Source: Actinomycetota bacterium
Lineage (GTDB): Bacteria > Actinomycetota > Acidimicrobiia > Acidimicrobiales > Iamiaceae
Direction: 5' to 3'
Length of the DNA stretch: 64,000 bases
NCBI GenBank assembly: GCA_016185275.1
Contig: JACPNX010000010.1
Span: forward strand, 62,001-126,000
This document shows, piece after piece, positions 43,286 through 53,007 of the stretch. How positions within the stretch are numbered: the first letter of the stretch is position 1; the number at the start of each line of letters is the position of its first letter. The notes under the pieces are model-generated. The model saw nothing but the letters and a program-made list of their open reading frames with translations, searched no databases and had not been told where the DNA came from. A program made the translations under genes and the position numbers.

Positions 43286-44668
43286 GTGGTCATGCTCGGC
43301 GCGGTGGCGTCGACCGCCTTCTCGCGCTTCAACTCGCTGTCCCTGCTCGGCCTCGGCGTCGTCCTCGTCGTGACGGCCGCGCTGTTCCTGCGGTGGCTGC
43401 GTGTCGACGCCATCGGGCTCGCCATCGTGGCTCTCATCGCGTGGTGGCTGCTGAGCGGCGCGCTGGCCGGTTCGCTGCCCGATCGGCGCAACGTGGCGCT
43501 GTTCTTGTCCTCGGAGGGGCGGACGCTGTTCGCGTACCTGCCCCTGCTCGTGTTCGTCGTCGTGCGCACCGATCGTGTCGAGGCCGGAGTGGCGGTGGCG
43601 CTGGCCCGCCTCGCCGCCGCGCTGGGGGTCCTGCTCACCGCGGTGTGGGCGGTGGCGCGCCCGGCGCTGCTGTCCCCGAAAGGCGGCGGTCGTCTCTTCT
43701 TCGGCCTCACCTCGTCGCACCACGTCGCCGGCTTCCTCGGCGGCATGAGCGCGATCGTGCTGCTGTGCGCGTGGCTCGAGCGGAGGCGCCCGGTCGACCT
43801 CGCGCTGGCCGCCGGTGCGCTGGCCATCGTGGTGGCGTCGGGATCGCGGACGACGATGCTCGGACTGGTGGTCGTGCTGGCGTGGTCGGCGTGGGACAGC
43901 GGCCGCGCCGACACGCGCATCAAGCTCCTCGGGGTGCTCGTGGGCGGGGGGGTGCTGGTCTACGCGCTGGTGCCGCGCGTGTCGGGCACGCTCGACCGGG
44001 TTACCGACCCGAAGTTCGTCACGGAGATCAGCAGCTCGGCCAACGCCACGAGCGCGTCCGCGACCGCCACCGCCTCGCCGACCCGCGAGGATGCCGCCAC
44101 CGCCAACGTCCTCAAGCGCTTCGGCGTGTGGAGCGTGGCGTTCGGTGACTTCGCGGCCAGCCCGTTCATCGGAGTCGGCACCTGGCGCTTGAACGACCTG
44201 AACACCCATCGCAGCGGCATCTCCGGCCTGGTCGTGCTCGAGCGGGGCGGCCAACGGGTCCACTCCGACTTCCAGGCCCACAACGTCATCCTCCAGCTGC
44301 TGTCCGAGAACGGCCTGCTCGGTCTCGGCCTGTTCCTCTTCCTCTGGCGGCGGATCTGGCGGCGGCTGCGCAACGTGCCCATACCGCCCGGCAGGGGCGA
44401 CGTCTCCGCGCTGGCGCGCGCCGGTCCGGCGCTGGTGGTCTTCGCCGTCGGCGCCAGCCTCACCAGCAACGCCATCATGGTGCCCGGCTTCGCCGCGTCG
44501 CTCGCCGTCTTCATCGGCCCGCTCATCGCCTACCTGCCGGGGGACCCCGAGGCGGTCGCGGACGCGCAGCTGCCCCCGGCGGGGTCGCACCGGAGCGCCC
44601 GGAGCGCGCCGGCGGACACCGACGAGGGTGCCGCTTCGGCCAGAAGACCTCGGAGGGCCCGCAGGTGA
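43286..44668 (+). CDS. O-antigen ligase/Wzy-like membrane protein
   Basis: 460 residues from GTG 43286, with about ten transmembrane helices and a large external loop (about 245-320) that includes a Ser/Thr/Ala-rich stretch and the motif FGDFAASPFIGVGTWRLNDL, typical of WaaL/Wzy-type polymerases or ligases (IGVGxGxF-like before HSDFQAHNVILQLLSENGLL). The HN-xxxQxxxENG signature is clear. These enzymes transfer or polymerise lipid-linked glycans outside the membrane. The start is uncertain: in-frame TTG near 43171 is an alternative. The stop overlaps the DUF4012 gene as GTGA. Confidence 0.85.
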   Translation: MVMLGAVASTAFSRFNSLSLLGLGVVLVVTAALFLRWLRVDAIGLAIVALIAWWLLSGALAGSLPDRRNVALFLSSEGRTLFAYLPLLVFVVVRTDRVEAGVAVALARLAAALGVLLTAVWAVARPALLSPKGGGRLFFGLTSSHHVAGFLGGMSAIVLLCAWLERRRPVDLALAAGALAIVVASGSRTTMLGLVVVLAWSAWDSGRADTRIKLLGVLVGGGVLVYALVPRVSGTLDRVTDPKFVTEISSSANATSASATATASPTREDAATANVLKRFGVWSVAFGDFAASPFIGVGTWRLNDLNTHRSGISGLVVLERGGQRVHSDFQAHNVILQLLSENGLLGLGLFLFLWRRIWRRLRNVPIPPGRGDVSALARAGPALVVFAVGASLTSNAIMVPGFAASLAVFIGPLIAYLPGDPEAVADAQLPPAGSHRSARSAPADTDEGAASARRPRRARR

Positions 44669-46608
44669 GCGCGCCCCGGGTCGACGGCGCCGCGCCCCCG
44701 CGCCGTGAGCGGCCCGCGCGCGCTCCCAGGCGATGGGTCCGGCGCTCCGTCGTCGGGGTGTTGCTCGTCGTCGTGCTCGGTGGCGCCTTCGCCGCGCTCC
44801 AGCTGGCCCGCGCCGCGTCGTCGCTGCGGGAGGCGTCGAGCGGGTTGCGGCGCGCCCGAGTGGTCGTCCTCGGGGGCGACGTGCAGAGCGCACGGGTGCA
44901 GATCCGAGAGGCCGGCGACCGTTTCGCGATGGCCCGCAAGGATCTGGACGGACCGCTGATCGGGTTGGCGGCGCGGCTGCCTGCGATCGGCGGCAACGTC
45001 GAGCTCGCCCGGTCGCTGAGCCGTAGCGGGACGACGCTGGCGGCCGACGGCGACCGGTTGCTGGCCGCCGCCGACCCCGAGCGGCTGGCGCCCAGGCAGG
45101 GCCGCTTCCCCCTCGATCGCCTCCGGGGGCTGGCGGCCAACATGGTCGCCGTGCGCGCCGACGTGCGCCGGGCGAGCGGCGAGGCCGGCTCGGTCCGAGG
45201 TTGGCTGGTCGGCCCGGTGGGCTCGGCCCGCCGGCGCTTCACCACCGAGGCCGACGGCCTGGCCCGCGACCTCGCGAACGCCAGCGACGCGCTGGTCGTC
45301 GCCACACGGATGCTCGGCGAGACCCGCGCCCAGCGCCTCTTCCTGGCCGTCCAGAACCCGGCCGAGCGGCGTGGCACCGGCGGCATCATCGGCAACTGGG
45401 GCATCATCACCGCCGACCGCGGCAAGGTCGAGCTCACCAAGTTCGGCCGGGACACCGAGCTCAACCGGATGTCGGCCCGCCTGCCCCCCACCCCTCCTCC
45501 GCCCGGCACGAACCTCGACCTCGGGCCGCGCTACGACGGCAGCCGCGTCTGGCAGAACGTGAACCTCGACGTCGACTTCGCCGACGTGTCGTCCTACATC
45601 CTCGCCAGCTACCGGAGCGCGTCCGGCCAGCAGCTCGACGGCGTGGTGGGTGTCGACCCACTCGGGCTGGCCGCGCTCCTCGCGCTGAGCGGGCCCGTGC
45701 GGGTGCAGGGCCTGGACCGGCCGGTGAACGCGGCCAACGTCGTGGAGGTCACGCTGCTCTCCGCGTACTCGAAGCCCAAGCCCGAGCGGGTGGAGCTCCT
45801 GGGCCGGGTGGCCAAGGAGGTGTGGGCCAACCTGACCAACCCCAAGGCCCGCCTCACCCCCAAGGTGATCCGCGGCCTGGCCCGGGCCACGAGCGCCGGT
45901 CACCTCCGGGTGTGGTCCGCCAACCCCGCGGATGCACCGGTCCTCGATCGCCTCGGCGTGAGCGGTCACCTTGCCAAGCCCGCTGGCGACGGCCTGCTGG
46001 TCGTGTCCTCGAACGGAGCCGCCAACAAGGTCGACCTGTTCGTACGGCGCAGCATCCGCTACGAGGTGGAACTGCGCCCATCGGCCGACGGGCGCAGGGC
46101 GGCGGTGCGCGGGTCGATCACCATCGGCTTCCGCAACGACGCTCCGGCCACCGGGCTCCCGTCGTACGTCCTCGGGCCGGCCCCGTCGGATCCGGGGCTG
46201 TTCCCGGGGATGAGCCGGGCTCTCGTGCAGGTGCTCACCCCGCTCGGCGTGCGCACGATGCAGGTGGGGGGGACGGCCCGCACGTTCGAGTCGTCGGGGG
46301 TGCCGGGCTGGCTGGCCGCGGGCACGTCGATCGACGTTCCACCCAAGCGCTCGCTCGACCTGCGCCTGACCGTGGAGGGCACGGTGCCGCTGGACCGGGG
46401 CGCGTACCGCCTCGAGCTCCCGGTGCAGCCGGGCGTCAACCCCGACCAGATCGAGGTCCGCATCCGGGTGGTGGGCGGCCGGCTCGAGCCGCCGGGGCCG
46501 CTCGGACCCGGAGAGCAGGCCGCCTCGGCGGGGGACCGGACGTGGTCGTGGCGCGCGACGCTCGACCGGCCGCGCCGCATCGCCGTCGCCCTGAGGCCCG
46601 AGCGTTGA
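44665..46608 (+). CDS. DUF4012 domain protein
   Basis: 647 residues: basic N terminus, one transmembrane helix (SVVGVLLVVVLGGAFAALQL), a helical segment (residues about 50-210), then the DUF4012 core (RLFLAVQNPAERRGTGGIIG, NWGIITADRGKVELTKFGRD, QNVNLDVDFADVSSYILASY, QQLDGVVGVDPLGLAALLAL) and beta-rich C-terminal domains. The family is common in actinobacterial exopolysaccharide clusters but its biochemistry is unknown. The topology puts most of the protein outside the membrane. GTG start coupled to the upstream gene. Confidence 0.88.
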   Translation: MSAPRVDGAAPPRRERPARAPRRWVRRSVVGVLLVVVLGGAFAALQLARAASSLREASSGLRRARVVVLGGDVQSARVQIREAGDRFAMARKDLDGPLIGLAARLPAIGGNVELARSLSRSGTTLAADGDRLLAAADPERLAPRQGRFPLDRLRGLAANMVAVRADVRRASGEAGSVRGWLVGPVGSARRRFTTEADGLARDLANASDALVVATRMLGETRAQRLFLAVQNPAERRGTGGIIGNWGIITADRGKVELTKFGRDTELNRMSARLPPTPPPPGTNLDLGPRYDGSRVWQNVNLDVDFADVSSYILASYRSASGQQLDGVVGVDPLGLAALLALSGPVRVQGLDRPVNAANVVEVTLLSAYSKPKPERVELLGRVAKEVWANLTNPKARLTPKVIRGLARATSAGHLRVWSANPADAPVLDRLGVSGHLAKPAGDGLLVVSSNGAANKVDLFVRRSIRYEVELRPSADGRRAAVRGSITIGFRNDAPATGLPSYVLGPAPSDPGLFPGMSRALVQVLTPLGVRTMQVGGTARTFESSGVPGWLAAGTSIDVPPKRSLDLRLTVEGTVPLDRGAYRLELPVQPGVNPDQIEVRIRVVGGRLEPPGPLGPGEQAASAGDRTWSWRATLDRPRRIAVALRPER

Positions 46609-46630
46609 CCCGCGCGGCCGGCCCGGGACG

Positions 46631-46636
46631 TAGACT
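46631..46636 (+). promoter_or_regulatory. TAGACT -10 candidate for the Wzz-kinase gene
   Basis: TAGACT sits 23 nt after the DUF4012 stop codon and 18 nt before ATG 46655, or 75 nt before ATG 46712. A second promoter inside the polysaccharide gene run is possible. Confidence 0.35.
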
Positions 46637-46711
46637 CACGGTCCTGCGCCATCGATGCACGACACCGCCCCGGCCGGTGCCGGCGCGCACCCACCACGGA
46701 GCCTTCCTGTC

Positions 46712-48532
46712 ATGAGCAACAACTGGAGCGACGTCGTCCTCCAGCGCGACCTGCGTGACTACATCCGCACGCTGCGGCGGCGCTGGCTGACCGTCGCGAT
46801 GATGGTCGTGTTGTTCCTCGCGCTGGCCGGAGGGCTCGACGCCACGCGGCCCAGGGTCTACGCGGCCACCGCCCGGTTGCTCGTCGAGCGACCGCCGGGC
46901 AGCGCTCAGCTCGACACCGTCCCCGCGAACCGCCAGGACGCCGATCGGAACCTCCAGAACGAGATCGCCTTCCTCCAGTCGGGGGCGGTCAAGACCGCGG
47001 TCCGCCAGCGGCTGGGGTTCTCGCCCGACGTGACCGTCTCGGGCTCCACCGCCGCCGACGTGATCTCCGTGACGGCGCGCAGCCGCAAACCCGCCACCGC
47101 CGCCCTGATCGCCAACGTCTACGCCGACTCGTTCAGCGAGCAGCGCCGCCAGACGAAGCTCCAGGACTACCTCAAGTCGGCGGGGGCCCTCCAGAGCCAG
47201 ATCGACGCCACCAACAAGGCGGCATCCGACATCACCGCCAAGCAGGCGGACCTGAACGGCCAGATCGCGGCAGTGAAGGCCAACCCCGCCCTCGATCCCG
47301 CGACGCGGGCAAGCCAGGTGGCGGCGATCGAGAACCTGCTGAAGGACTACAACGCGACGAACCAGTCGAAGCTCGCGGGGCTGCGCAGCGAGCTCCAGCT
47401 GCTGCAGGGCACCCAGCAGCAGTTCGTCGCGCAGGCCCAGCTCGTGCAGACCAGCGGGGCCCGGATCATCAGCGAGGCCACGCCGTCCACCGCTCCGGTC
47501 TCACCCAAGCCCGTGCGCGACCTCGCGCTGGCGGGGTTCCTCGGGCTGGCCGTCGGCGTGGTGCTGGCCTTCGTGCGCGACCACCTCGACGACTCGCTGC
47601 TGTCCCGGGACGACCTCGAGCGGGCCTCGGGCCTGCGCATCCTCGGCATGGTGCCTCGCCTCGACGGCGTGGCGCAGCGCCACCCGGTCACCATGCTCGA
47701 TCCCCAGGCGCCCGCGTCGGAGGCCTTCCACTCGCTGCGCACCGCATTGCAGTTCATCTCCGTCGACCGGCAGCTCGAACGGGTGCTCATCACCAGCAGC
47801 CTGACCGGGGACGGAAAGACCACGACGGTGGCGAACCTCGCCGTGTCGCTCGCACGCACCGGCCGGCGGGTGATCTGCGTGGGGTGCGACCTGCGCCGCC
47901 CCGCGCTGCACGACCAGTTCGGCGTGCGCGACGACATCGGGTTCACCTCCGTCCTGCTCGGTGACGTGTCCCTGCAGGACGCGCTCCAGCCCGTGCCCGA
48001 CGTCCGCAACCTCTGGGTGCTCGCATCCGGGCCGAAGCCTCCGAACCCTTCGGAGCTGCTGGCCACCAACGCCGCAGGGCGGCTGCTGCGCGAGCTGTCC
48101 GCCGAGGCCGACCTGGTGCTGATCGACAGCCCGCCGCTCCTGCCCGTGGCGGACGCTCAGGTGCTCACCGCCTACGTCGATGCCGTGGTGCTCGTGGCCA
48201 GCGTCGGCACGACGAACCGTCACGCCATCGCGCACGCGGCCGAGACCCTGGCCGAGATCGGCGCGCCGACCATCGGCACGATCCTCAACCGGGTCGACGA
48301 CTTCTCCTCCTACGGCTACGGCTACGGGTACGGCGACTCGAAGCGCAAGGACGGCAGGTGGGGACGCAGTCGACGGCGACCGAGCCGCCGGCGTCGGCGC
48401 GCGGGCCGCGCCGGCGAGACTGGGACGATCGACGCCATCCCCGCCGAGCGCGAGCTGCCCGGCGACGAGTCCGCGGGCGGGCGCGAACCGGCCGCGGCCC
48501 CGGCGCGGGAGCCGGTGGGAGAGCGGGGTTGA
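46712..48532 (+). CDS. Chain-length determinant (Wzz) fused to BY-type tyrosine kinase
   Basis: 606 residues. Wzz domain with two transmembrane helices (near 25-45 and 265-285, LAGFLGLAVGVVLAFVRDHL) flanking a coiled-coil-rich external part; then a cytoplasmic BY-kinase domain with Walker A SLTGDGKTTTVANLA, Walker A' VICVGCDLRRP and Walker B LVLIDSPPLLPVADAQ. After it comes SYGYGYGYGD, a tyrosine cluster for autophosphorylation, and a basic tail. It controls polymer length by phosphorylation cycles. No separate phosphatase is seen. ATG 46712 (MSNNWSDVV) is chosen; ATG 46655 is an in-frame alternative. Confidence 0.92.
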   Translation: MSNNWSDVVLQRDLRDYIRTLRRRWLTVAMMVVLFLALAGGLDATRPRVYAATARLLVERPPGSAQLDTVPANRQDADRNLQNEIAFLQSGAVKTAVRQRLGFSPDVTVSGSTAADVISVTARSRKPATAALIANVYADSFSEQRRQTKLQDYLKSAGALQSQIDATNKAASDITAKQADLNGQIAAVKANPALDPATRASQVAAIENLLKDYNATNQSKLAGLRSELQLLQGTQQQFVAQAQLVQTSGARIISEATPSTAPVSPKPVRDLALAGFLGLAVGVVLAFVRDHLDDSLLSRDDLERASGLRILGMVPRLDGVAQRHPVTMLDPQAPASEAFHSLRTALQFISVDRQLERVLITSSLTGDGKTTTVANLAVSLARTGRRVICVGCDLRRPALHDQFGVRDDIGFTSVLLGDVSLQDALQPVPDVRNLWVLASGPKPPNPSELLATNAAGRLLRELSAEADLVLIDSPPLLPVADAQVLTAYVDAVVLVASVGTTNRHAIAHAAETLAEIGAPTIGTILNRVDDFSSYGYGYGYGDSKRKDGRWGRSRRRPSRRRRRAGRAGETGTIDAIPAERELPGDESAGGREPAAAPAREPVGERG

Positions 48533-48552
48533 CCGGGGGCGCCGGCGGCTGG

Positions 48553-49788
48553 GTGACCGTCCGCTCGGCGCCGCCACACCGACCGGCGGGTGAGCGCGTG
48601 GCTCTCTGCCACGAGTGGACGATCCAGTACGCCGGCTCGGAGCGTGTCACCGCCGAGATCGCCAAGGTCATCGATCCCGACTCGTGCTACACGGCGGCAG
48701 TCGAGGGGGGCACCGAGCGCATCGTCTTCGGGGATCGTCGCATCGAGACGTGGTCCTTCGGGCTGCGGCCCAGGGTCCGGGACAACTGGCCGAAGCTCCT
48801 GCCGGTGCTGCCCCTGGCCTGGCGAGGCGTCGACCTCGGCGGTCATCGCCTGGTCGTGACCAGCTCGCACTCGTGCGTGAACGCGGTCCCGGCCTCGCCC
48901 GGGTCCATCCGCCTGTCGTACTCGCACACGCCCATGCGCTACGCCTGGTGCTGGCGGGAGGAGCTGCGCCGGGTTCCGCGCGCGCTGCAACCCGCGTGGC
49001 CGGCCGTGGCGGCGGCGCTGCGGAGGGCCGATCGGGGTTGGTCCGAGCGGGTCGACGCCTTCGCCTGCAACTCGGCGTTCGTGGCCGAGCGCATCGCCCG
49101 GTTCTACGGCCGCGAGGCGACGGTCGTGCCGCCGCCGGTCGACGTGGACGCCTTCACCCCGGGCGACGACCCCTCGCCGCGCGACGTGTTCGTGGTCGTC
49201 GGACGGTTGGTGTCGTACAAGCGGGTCGACGTCGCCATCCGGGCCGCGGCCCGGGCGGGGGTCGACCTCGTGGTCGTCGGCGACGGCATCGAGCGGTCTC
49301 GCCTGGAAGCGATGGCCGGGCCGAACGTCCGCTTCACGGGGGCGGTCGACCAGGAGGCGCTCCTCGGGTGGTACCGGCGGGCGCGGGCGCTGGTGATACC
49401 CGGGGTGGAGGACTTCGGGATCGGCCCGCTGGAAGCGCAGGCGTGCGGGACGCCGGTGCTGGCGCGAACGGAGGGAGGCACCTCCGAGACGGTGCTCGAC
49501 GGCACCACCGGGCGCCTCGTGGCCGGTGAGGACGTCGAAGCCTGGGCCGACGCTCTGGCCTCGTTCGACTCCGCCCGCTACGCGCCGGCCGCCTGCCGCG
49601 ACAACGCGCTGCGGTTCTCGCCGGACCGCTTCCGCTCCCGGTTCCGCGCCTTCGTCCGCCAGCACGCGCCCGACGTGGAGCTACCGGCCGAGGCGGAGCC
49701 GGCCGAGGCGGAGCCGGCCCCCGTTCCACCGATCTCGGGAGGAGCCGGCTACGAGGATCGCTCCATCCGGAACGACGCCTCGTTGTAG
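48553..49788 (+). CDS. Glycosyltransferase family 4
   Basis: Retaining GT-B glycosyltransferase. VALCHEWTIQYAGSERVTAE is a classical GT4 opening, RLSYSHTPMRYAW, CNSAFVAERIARFYGREATV, then FVVVGRLVSYKRVDVAIRAA and the donor-site EX7E block ALVIPGVEDFGIGPLEAQAC. About 411 residues. The start is uncertain: TTG 48529 overlaps the upstream stop, GTG 48553 is used here, and GTG 48598 begins exactly at the conserved core. The C terminus has an EPAEAE repeat and overlaps the converging sulfotransferase gene by 40 bp. Sugar specificity unknown. Confidence 0.88.
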   Translation: MTVRSAPPHRPAGERVALCHEWTIQYAGSERVTAEIAKVIDPDSCYTAAVEGGTERIVFGDRRIETWSFGLRPRVRDNWPKLLPVLPLAWRGVDLGGHRLVVTSSHSCVNAVPASPGSIRLSYSHTPMRYAWCWREELRRVPRALQPAWPAVAAALRRADRGWSERVDAFACNSAFVAERIARFYGREATVVPPPVDVDAFTPGDDPSPRDVFVVVGRLVSYKRVDVAIRAAARAGVDLVVVGDGIERSRLEAMAGPNVRFTGAVDQEALLGWYRRARALVIPGVEDFGIGPLEAQACGTPVLARTEGGTSETVLDGTTGRLVAGEDVEAWADALASFDSARYAPAACRDNALRFSPDRFRSRFRAFVRQHAPDVELPAEAEPAEAEPAPVPPISGGAGYEDRSIRNDASL

Positions 49789-50711
49789 TGGGCCCGGGCC
49801 ACGGGCTCGGTGATCTCGAAGATCCTGGCCCGGCGAGCGTGTGCGGTGCTGTCGAGGCGGGCGTCGAGCAGCCGGGCGCTGTCCCGGGCGAAGTCCTGGA
49901 CCTTGCGGCCCCGGGCCTCGACCCGGTTGCCGCCGGATGTGAGGCGCTGAACCCGGCGCCGGACCCTGGCCGACCACGGCAGCCCGAGGTGCACGGCCAC
50001 CGAGCGGAACCCCGCCACCGGGTCACGGCTGAGGTCCTCGTGGCGGACGACGACGACCCCCGGGGTGTGGGCCTCGCTGAGCATGACGCGGTTGAGCACC
50101 CGCCACAGCACCGCGGCCGCCTCCCAGTCCGTCTCCCAGTCCGCCCCGAGCACGTCGAGGTCGTCCCCCAGGTGGCGGGCCACGAGCTCCTCCTGGTCGC
50201 GGAGGGCGGCGAGCCAGTCCCGAGCGGGCCAGCCCAGCCGGTCGAAGCTGTGGACCACGGCAACGGGGTGCCGCAGGAGGACGGCGGCCCGGAAGCCGTG
50301 CTCGCGCACCAGGTAGCCGGTCAGCAGGCAGCCGACCGGATCCTTGACCAGCGCCGTGCGGTGCAGGGGGTTGACCTTGGCCCAGCGGAAGGTGAAGCGC
50401 CCTCGCGACCCGGCCAGGCGCTTGGCCCGAGCCTTCCAGGCGGAATCGCGTGCGTACACCGCCGTGCGGAAGCGGACGTCGTAGCGCTGGAGCGCCTCGA
50501 CGAGCCGCCGCGCCTGCGGCTCCTCCGCGCTGTCGTTGTCCACCCACCAGTAGCGCCTCGTCACGCCCTCGATCCCGGCGTCGGGGTTGAACGGCTCGTG
50601 GAGGTAGTCGACCGACGCCGGCGTGGCCAGGACCTTGCCGGCGAACGTGGTTCCGCTGCGGGGGACGCCGGTCAGCAGTGCCCACCGGCGTGGCGGGGGG
50701 ATCGGTGTCAT
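49749..50711 (-). CDS. PAPS-dependent sulfotransferase
   Basis: 320-residue sulfotransferase: the 5'-phosphosulfate-binding loop WALLTGVPRSGTTFAGKVLA, the 3'-phosphate-binding region HGFRAAVLLRHPVAVVHSFD, and a RHEDLSRDPVAGFRSVAVHL block. Such enzymes move sulfate from PAPS to carbohydrate, lipid or protein hydroxyls. Location beside flippase and glycosyltransferase genes points to a glycan acceptor. ATG 50711 overlaps the flippase stop as ATGA, so it is the last gene of a minus-strand unit starting with the sugar transferase. Confidence 0.87.
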   Translation of the reverse strand: MTPIPPPRRWALLTGVPRSGTTFAGKVLATPASVDYLHEPFNPDAGIEGVTRRYWWVDNDSAEEPQARRLVEALQRYDVRFRTAVYARDSAWKARAKRLAGSRGRFTFRWAKVNPLHRTALVKDPVGCLLTGYLVREHGFRAAVLLRHPVAVVHSFDRLGWPARDWLAALRDQEELVARHLGDDLDVLGADWETDWEAAAVLWRVLNRVMLSEAHTPGVVVVRHEDLSRDPVAGFRSVAVHLGLPWSARVRRRVQRLTSGGNRVEARGRKVQDFARDSARLLDARLDSTAHARRARIFEITEPVARAHYNEASFRMERSS

Positions 50712-52147
50712 GGGGCGACCGGGAGGTCGGCGACCAGCTCCGGCGCGGGGACGGCGTGGGGCTCGAGGGGGCGGTGCAGCACGATCAGCATGAGCGCGAA
50801 CGACACGGAGTTGCGAACCGCGAGGGCGCCGGCGTAGGCGATGGCGCCGCCCCGGATCCCGTTCGACGGGGCGAGCACGACCAGCCCGACGAGCATGACC
50901 ACCACCCCGGTGGCCGCGCTCGCCACCTCCCAGCGTTCGTAGCCGGTCATGGCCAGGAAGTCCGAGCACGGCCCCGTGACCGCGTTGACGAGCTGGCCCA
51001 CGGCCATGATGACGAGCAGGCTCTTGCCGGCGGCGAAGCCGCTGCCGCCCAGGACGGCCAGCACGCGGCCCGGCACGGCGAGGAACACGGCGAGGAAGGG
51101 GAGGTAGCACAGCACCGACAGGACCACGGCCGTGGCGGCGTCGCGCCGGAGCCCTCGCCGGTCACCCCTGCTCGAGTGGCGGGCGAACCGGGGGGCGTAC
51201 ACGCTGCTGAGCGCGACGATGTTCAACGTCGCGACGGCCACGGCGCGGCCGGCCACGCCGAACACGCCGACGTCCCTGGCCCGAACGACGAATGGCAGGA
51301 CGAGGAACGGCATCGTCCACAGGAGGATGTTCAGGGCGGTCAGCATCGTCAGATGGAACAGGCTGCGCCGGTCCAGCACGACCGCCGCGGCCGCGCGGCG
51401 GCGCTCGGCGACAGCCGGTCGACGGGCCCGCTCGGCCGGGTGGCCGCGGTCGACGAGGAGCAGCCACCCGGTGACCGGTACGGCCAGCAGCGTGGCCGCA
51501 CCGAGCGCCACCCCGGCGCCGGCCGACAGGTGGCCGCCCGCGAGGCGGACCATCAGCACCACCACCACGAGCAGCACGCTGGCCAGGCTGAACTCGGCGA
51601 ACAGCGACAGGTCGACGTGCCCGCGCGCCTTGAGCACGTCGGCCATGAGCCGGGTGGAGGCGAAGGCGACCGCGCCGACGAACGCCCACGCCGCGACCAG
51701 CGCCGCGTCGCCGTGCAGCAGCCCGACGGCGGCCGCCGCGGCCATCAGTGCGGCACCCACCATGCCGAAGCCCCCGCCCAGGAGGTTGACCGCGCGCCGG
51801 GCCCGCGCCACGAGCGCATCGGCTTCCGCGACGCGCCCCGCCGCCTCCATCGCCGCGGCGCGACGCAGGACGTAGGCCGGGAGCCCTGCCGCCAGCAGGT
51901 TGCCGCCGACCCGCGACCACGAGTTCCACACGAAGAACAGGCCGAGCCCGGCCGGGCCGACCGTGCGGCCCAGCACCCCGTTCTGCACGAGCGTGGTGAG
52001 CGAGCCCAGGCCCCGCATGGCCAGGGCCCGCCCGACGCGGAACAGACCCGGGCGGTCGCGGGGGCCCGGCCCGCGTGCCGCCCCGTCGGATGCGGAAGCC
52101 TCGGGCGAGACGTTCGAGTCGCCGTCCGGCGCGGCGACTCCGGTCAC
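50708..52147 (-). CDS. Wzx-like polysaccharide flippase (MOP superfamily)
   Basis: 479 residues with about 12-14 transmembrane helices, polar N-terminal tail of about 35 residues, early RALAMRGLGSLTTLVQNGVL, FFVWNSWSRVGGNLLAAGLP and later LTALNILLWTMPFLVLPFVV, VGQLVNAVTGPCSDFLAMTG. The pattern fits MATE/Wzx exporters that flip undecaprenyl-linked repeat units. GTG start overlaps the upstream stop. It sits with two sulfotransferase genes, suggesting that modification and export are coordinated. Confidence 0.86.
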   Translation of the reverse strand: MTGVAAPDGDSNVSPEASASDGAARGPGPRDRPGLFRVGRALAMRGLGSLTTLVQNGVLGRTVGPAGLGLFFVWNSWSRVGGNLLAAGLPAYVLRRAAAMEAAGRVAEADALVARARRAVNLLGGGFGMVGAALMAAAAAVGLLHGDAALVAAWAFVGAVAFASTRLMADVLKARGHVDLSLFAEFSLASVLLVVVVLMVRLAGGHLSAGAGVALGAATLLAVPVTGWLLLVDRGHPAERARRPAVAERRRAAAAVVLDRRSLFHLTMLTALNILLWTMPFLVLPFVVRARDVGVFGVAGRAVAVATLNIVALSSVYAPRFARHSSRGDRRGLRRDAATAVVLSVLCYLPFLAVFLAVPGRVLAVLGGSGFAAGKSLLVIMAVGQLVNAVTGPCSDFLAMTGYERWEVASAATGVVVMLVGLVVLAPSNGIRGGAIAYAGALAVRNSVSFALMLIVLHRPLEPHAVPAPELVADLPVAP

Positions 52148-53007
52148 GCCAGGTCCCAGCGGCCCGCCACGTCGATGCCCACGAGATCGGTCAGGCCGCG
52201 GACCTCGGCGGCGAGCTCTGCGTCGACCCGCCGCAGCACCGCGGGTTCGGCGACCGGACGGTCTTCGCCGAACCGCCGGTACAGCGACCGTTGGACCACC
52301 GCGGCTCTCTTGACCCGGCCCACGACTCCCGGAAGGCCCAGCGCCCGCGCGCCGAGAGCGGCGCGCTTCGCGTTGCGAGCCACGAACGCGACGCGCGGCC
52401 GGGAGGCGGGCAGCGACGCGCTGCGGAGCTCGCCGGGCAGCGCGAACCGGTCGATGCCGAGCCAGTCCGACAGGCCGTCGGCGAAGCCCTGCGGGTCGTC
52501 CACCAGGTCGTCGAACAACGCCACGCGGATGCGGTCCGCCCCGAAGCGCTCGACGTACGGTCGCAGGTGGCTGGTGTAGCGGCCGTGGTCGATCAGCTCG
52601 TCGACGTCGCGCAAGGCGGCCTCGAAGGTGCCCGTGTAGAGGTTGTGCTTGCGCATGTGCAGGTAGGACGAGAAGGCCCGCTCCCCGGGACGGCGCAACG
52701 TGACCATGAGCCGGACGCCCGGCAGGTCGTGCGCGATCCGTTCAGCAGCCGCAGGGGAGAACAGGTAGTCGTGGCAGACCTCGGCGACAACCGGCGCACC
52801 AGCCGGATCGCCGATCCGGTGCCGGTACCAGTCGAGGCCGCGGTCGTAGTACCGGTCGAAGAAGAAGACGTCCTTGGCCGGCGCCACATGGACACCAGGG
52901 TGGGCGTCGAGCACGTCGGCCAGCCACGTGGATCCGGCCTTGTCGGGCCCGATGTACAAGAAGTTCGGGAGCGCTCCGTGGCCGGTGCGCTGGCCGGATC
53001 GAGTCAC
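52144..53007 (-). CDS. Sulfotransferase, heparan-sulfotransferase-like
   Basis: 287 residues of the sulfotransferase family: LPNFLYIGPDKAGSTWLADV contains the PAPS 5'-loop, APAKDVFFFDRYYDRGLDWY follows as in carbohydrate sulfotransferases, and VRLMVTLRRPGERAFSSYLH is the 3'-phosphate motif. It differs clearly from the other sulfotransferase in the locus, so at least two acceptor positions or substrates are possible. GTG 53007 overlaps the sugar-transferase stop as GTGA and decides the start. Confidence 0.87.
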   Translation of the reverse strand: MTRSGQRTGHGALPNFLYIGPDKAGSTWLADVLDAHPGVHVAPAKDVFFFDRYYDRGLDWYRHRIGDPAGAPVVAEVCHDYLFSPAAAERIAHDLPGVRLMVTLRRPGERAFSSYLHMRKHNLYTGTFEAALRDVDELIDHGRYTSHLRPYVERFGADRIRVALFDDLVDDPQGFADGLSDWLGIDRFALPGELRSASLPASRPRVAFVARNAKRAALGARALGLPGVVGRVKRAAVVQRSLYRRFGEDRPVAEPAVLRRVDAELAAEVRGLTDLVGIDVAGRWDLA

